A model generated the notes under the pieces. The model was not told where the DNA came from and searched no databases. It saw only the letters and a list, made by a program, of their open reading frames with translations. From Spirochaetales bacterium (GTDB taxonomy: Bacteria > Spirochaetota > Spirochaetia > DSM-27196 > PWMO01), in NCBI GenBank assembly GCA_007123465.1, contig SKLB01000077.1, positions 1 through 14,402 of the forward strand: 14,402 nucleotides of DNA, read 5' to 3'. The position numbers were made by a program, and so were the translations under genes. Shown piece after piece: positions 13,245 through 14,402 of this stretch; position 1 is the stretch's first letter; each line of letters begins with the position of its first letter.

Positions 13245-14402
13245 CTATTCCAGAACAAAACGCAGCAGCGCGGTCTGGGTGATGAACAGCAGCACCACGT
13301 AGAGCAGCTCGACGTTCAGGGTAGAGAAGACAAATCGGGTGTCCAGGTTGGCCGCAGCCCCGAGGCGCCGGAACAGCGGGCGGGCCAGCAGCGCGGCTGC
13401 CAGCAGCAGAGCGCTTTCGATCATTACCGCCTGGGCCGCGATCGCCTCCGGGTAGTGGGTGAAAAAGCCGTAGAGCAGCAGAAAGAGAAGTCCTGCGGTA
13501 GCAACAAGCCCAAAGGCGGTGCGACGCCCATCCACGCGGTAGCGGAACTTGAGAAAGGCCGCCAGGGCCAGAAAGAGCGATACGTAGGAGACCATCTTGT
13601 AGCGGATGCCGATCGCCGGCACTTCGCTCTTGATGAAGTGGGTCAGGGTGGGGAACAGGCCCCCGACAAAAAGCACCAGGGCTGCAAAGGTTACAAGCGT
13701 TGCCGCTGAGCCGGTCAGACGCAGCTGGTCGCGGTCGATGTCGTCGGCCAGCAGGAAGAACAGTGATTTGTAGCAGGCGTGCACCACAATGTAGCTGACG
13801 ACCAGCTGCAGTTCGCGGTAGGAGAGCAGGATGCCCACCATCGCAATCGAGTAGGCGGTGCTGCCGGCGATGCAGCGCTTGAAGTCCGGCTCAAAGAAGA
13901 GAAAGAGCGCTGAGGCGAAGATGCTGACCAGCGAAATGTGGCGCAGAAAGGTAAAGATCGGTTCGTACCCGAGCGCGATTGCCGGCTGTATCACCAGGTA
14001 GTAGAGGCCAAAGAGACCGGTGAAGACCGTGAAGGAGGAGAGGAAGGCCGAGATCAGGCCGTTGGTTGCCGAGTGACAGGTCGCAATCCAGGACGAGACC
14101 GGGAAGAACGCCGCTTTGATGAAAAAGGCGGTGCTGAACAGCATCAGTACCAGCTTGAGGTTATAGAGACTCAGCTCGGAGACCACCTCAACGAAGGCAA
14201 AGTTGAAATAGGCGCCCGACGCGTAGAGCAGCACGATCCCGGCCAGAAAGAAGGCTGAGCTGACCGCACCAAAGAGCATGTACTTGATTGAGGCGTAGTA
14301 CTGCTCCTTGATCGCGATCAGCATGTAGGCGGCCATAATCATCAGTTCGTAGAGCACAAAGAAGCTGAACAGATCTCCGATCACCACCAGCCCGCTGCAG
14401 CC
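13245..14402 (-). CDS. Mrp/complex-I-type proton antiporter membrane subunit (N-terminus outside window)
   Basis: This partial protein (386 residues visible, ending TAG at 13247-13245) runs past the right edge; the five codons beyond GTG 14387 stay open, so that GTG is probably internal. It is a multi-helix Proton_antipo_M protein of the MrpA/MrpD and NuoL/M/N kind. Counting from GTG 14387, conserved polar residues include Glu14 in VLYELM, Lys91 in FFIKAAFFPVSSW, Lys170 in EPDFKRCIAGS, and His203/Lys207 in HACYKSLFFLL. These match the Glu/Lys/His relay that moves protons through the membrane in this superfamily, so activity looks intact. Mrp subunit D or A is slightly preferred over NADH dehydrogenase because it fits a salt-adapted setting, but the missing N-terminus and neighbours prevent a firm choice. 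The 119 bases between it and the fasciclin stop hold no clear gene or terminator. Confidence 0.82.
   Translation of the reverse strand, partial: GCSGLVVIGDLFSFFVLYELMIMAAYMLIAIKEQYYASIKYMLFGAVSSAFFLAGIVLLYASGAYFNFAFVEVVSELSLYNLKLVLMLFSTAFFIKAAFFPVSSWIATCHSATNGLISAFLSSFTVFTGLFGLYYLVIQPAIALGYEPIFTFLRHISLVSIFASALFLFFEPDFKRCIAGSTAYSIAMVGILLSYRELQLVVSYIVVHACYKSLFFLLADDIDRDQLRLTGSAATLVTFAALVLFVGGLFPTLTHFIKSEVPAIGIRYKMVSYVSLFLALAAFLKFRYRVDGRRTAFGLVATAGLLFLLLYGFFTHYPEAIAAQAVMIESALLLAAALLARPLFRRLGAAANLDTRFVFSTLNVELLYVVLLFITQTALLRFVLE

Noticed and set aside
13203..13709. A plus-strand open frame opposite the antiporter gene
   Set aside because: It is a Gln/Lys/Gly-rich shadow of a conserved multi-helix protein.
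14385..14387. GTG 14387 as the true start of the antiporter subunit
   Set aside because: The frame stays open to the window edge, and the family has several more helices before this point, so the codon is probably internal.
1..14402. CRISPR arrays, tRNA or rRNA genes, insertion sequences, attachment sites
   Set aside because: I looked for spaced repeats, clover-leaf patterns, transposase motifs and terminal repeats and saw none; the only tandem repeat is the 11-bp-period array, which is too short and too closely spaced for CRISPR.

Overview
This is a GC-rich (roughly 58-60% by eye) bacterial chromosomal window with densely packed, mostly complete genes on both strands. I see no rRNA, tRNA, CRISPR array, transposase or phage gene. 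The mix points to a free-living, envelope-remodelling, probably salt-tolerant bacterium: three unrelated glycosyltransferases, a membrane-anchored beta-glucuronidase-like enzyme, a DHH-CBS phosphoesterase, an extremely acidic secreted fasciclin protein and an Mrp/complex-I-type antiporter subunit. A spirochaete of the Spirochaeta type is my best guess; it rests on gene content and remembered similarity, not on a marker gene.

Layout. (1) 1-1844, plus strand: the 3' part of a metallophosphoesterase of the LpxH-like superfamily, a hairpin, then a PF13528-type glycosyltransferase. (2) 1812-5702, minus strand: an operon-like run of cupin, DHH-DHHA1-CBS-CBS phosphoesterase (GTG start) and an anchored GH2 enzyme with beta-glucuronidase signatures; the last two are joined by an ATGA overlap. 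A perfect 19-bp-arm palindrome (5820-5858) lies on the probable promoter of this run. (3) 5877-7061, minus strand: an MFS transporter with a near-consensus -10 box very close to its start. (4) 7199-10862, plus strand: a tight three-gene cassette of a GT4 glycosyltransferase with an unexplained N-terminal extension, a PNPOx-like split-barrel protein, and a shrunken PEP-synthase-like protein whose phosphohistidine position is leucine. This is the best candidate here for an undescribed system. (5) 10807-12192, minus strand: a GT1/MGT-type glycosyltransferase, overlapping the previous gene tail to tail. (6) 12193-13125: a divergent regulatory region with an inverted repeat and an extended -10 promoter, a possible 68-residue protein, then four CTTGA repeats at an exact 11-bp period upstream of a secreted FAS1-domain protein. 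(7) 13245-14402, minus strand: the C-terminal part of a proton-translocating antiporter-type membrane subunit.

How the genes may work together (inference): much of the window concerns glycoconjugates. The phosphoesterase and first glycosyltransferase could build a glycolipid, the anchored glucuronidase could trim one, and the GT4 and GT1 enzymes could glycosylate further lipids or small molecules. Two glycosyltransferase genes overlap their convergent neighbours by 33 and 56 bp, leaving no room for a terminator between them. The regulatory sites most worth testing are the 5820-5858 palindrome and the 11-bp-period array at 12551-12594, which looks like an OmpR/PhoB-family response-regulator site.
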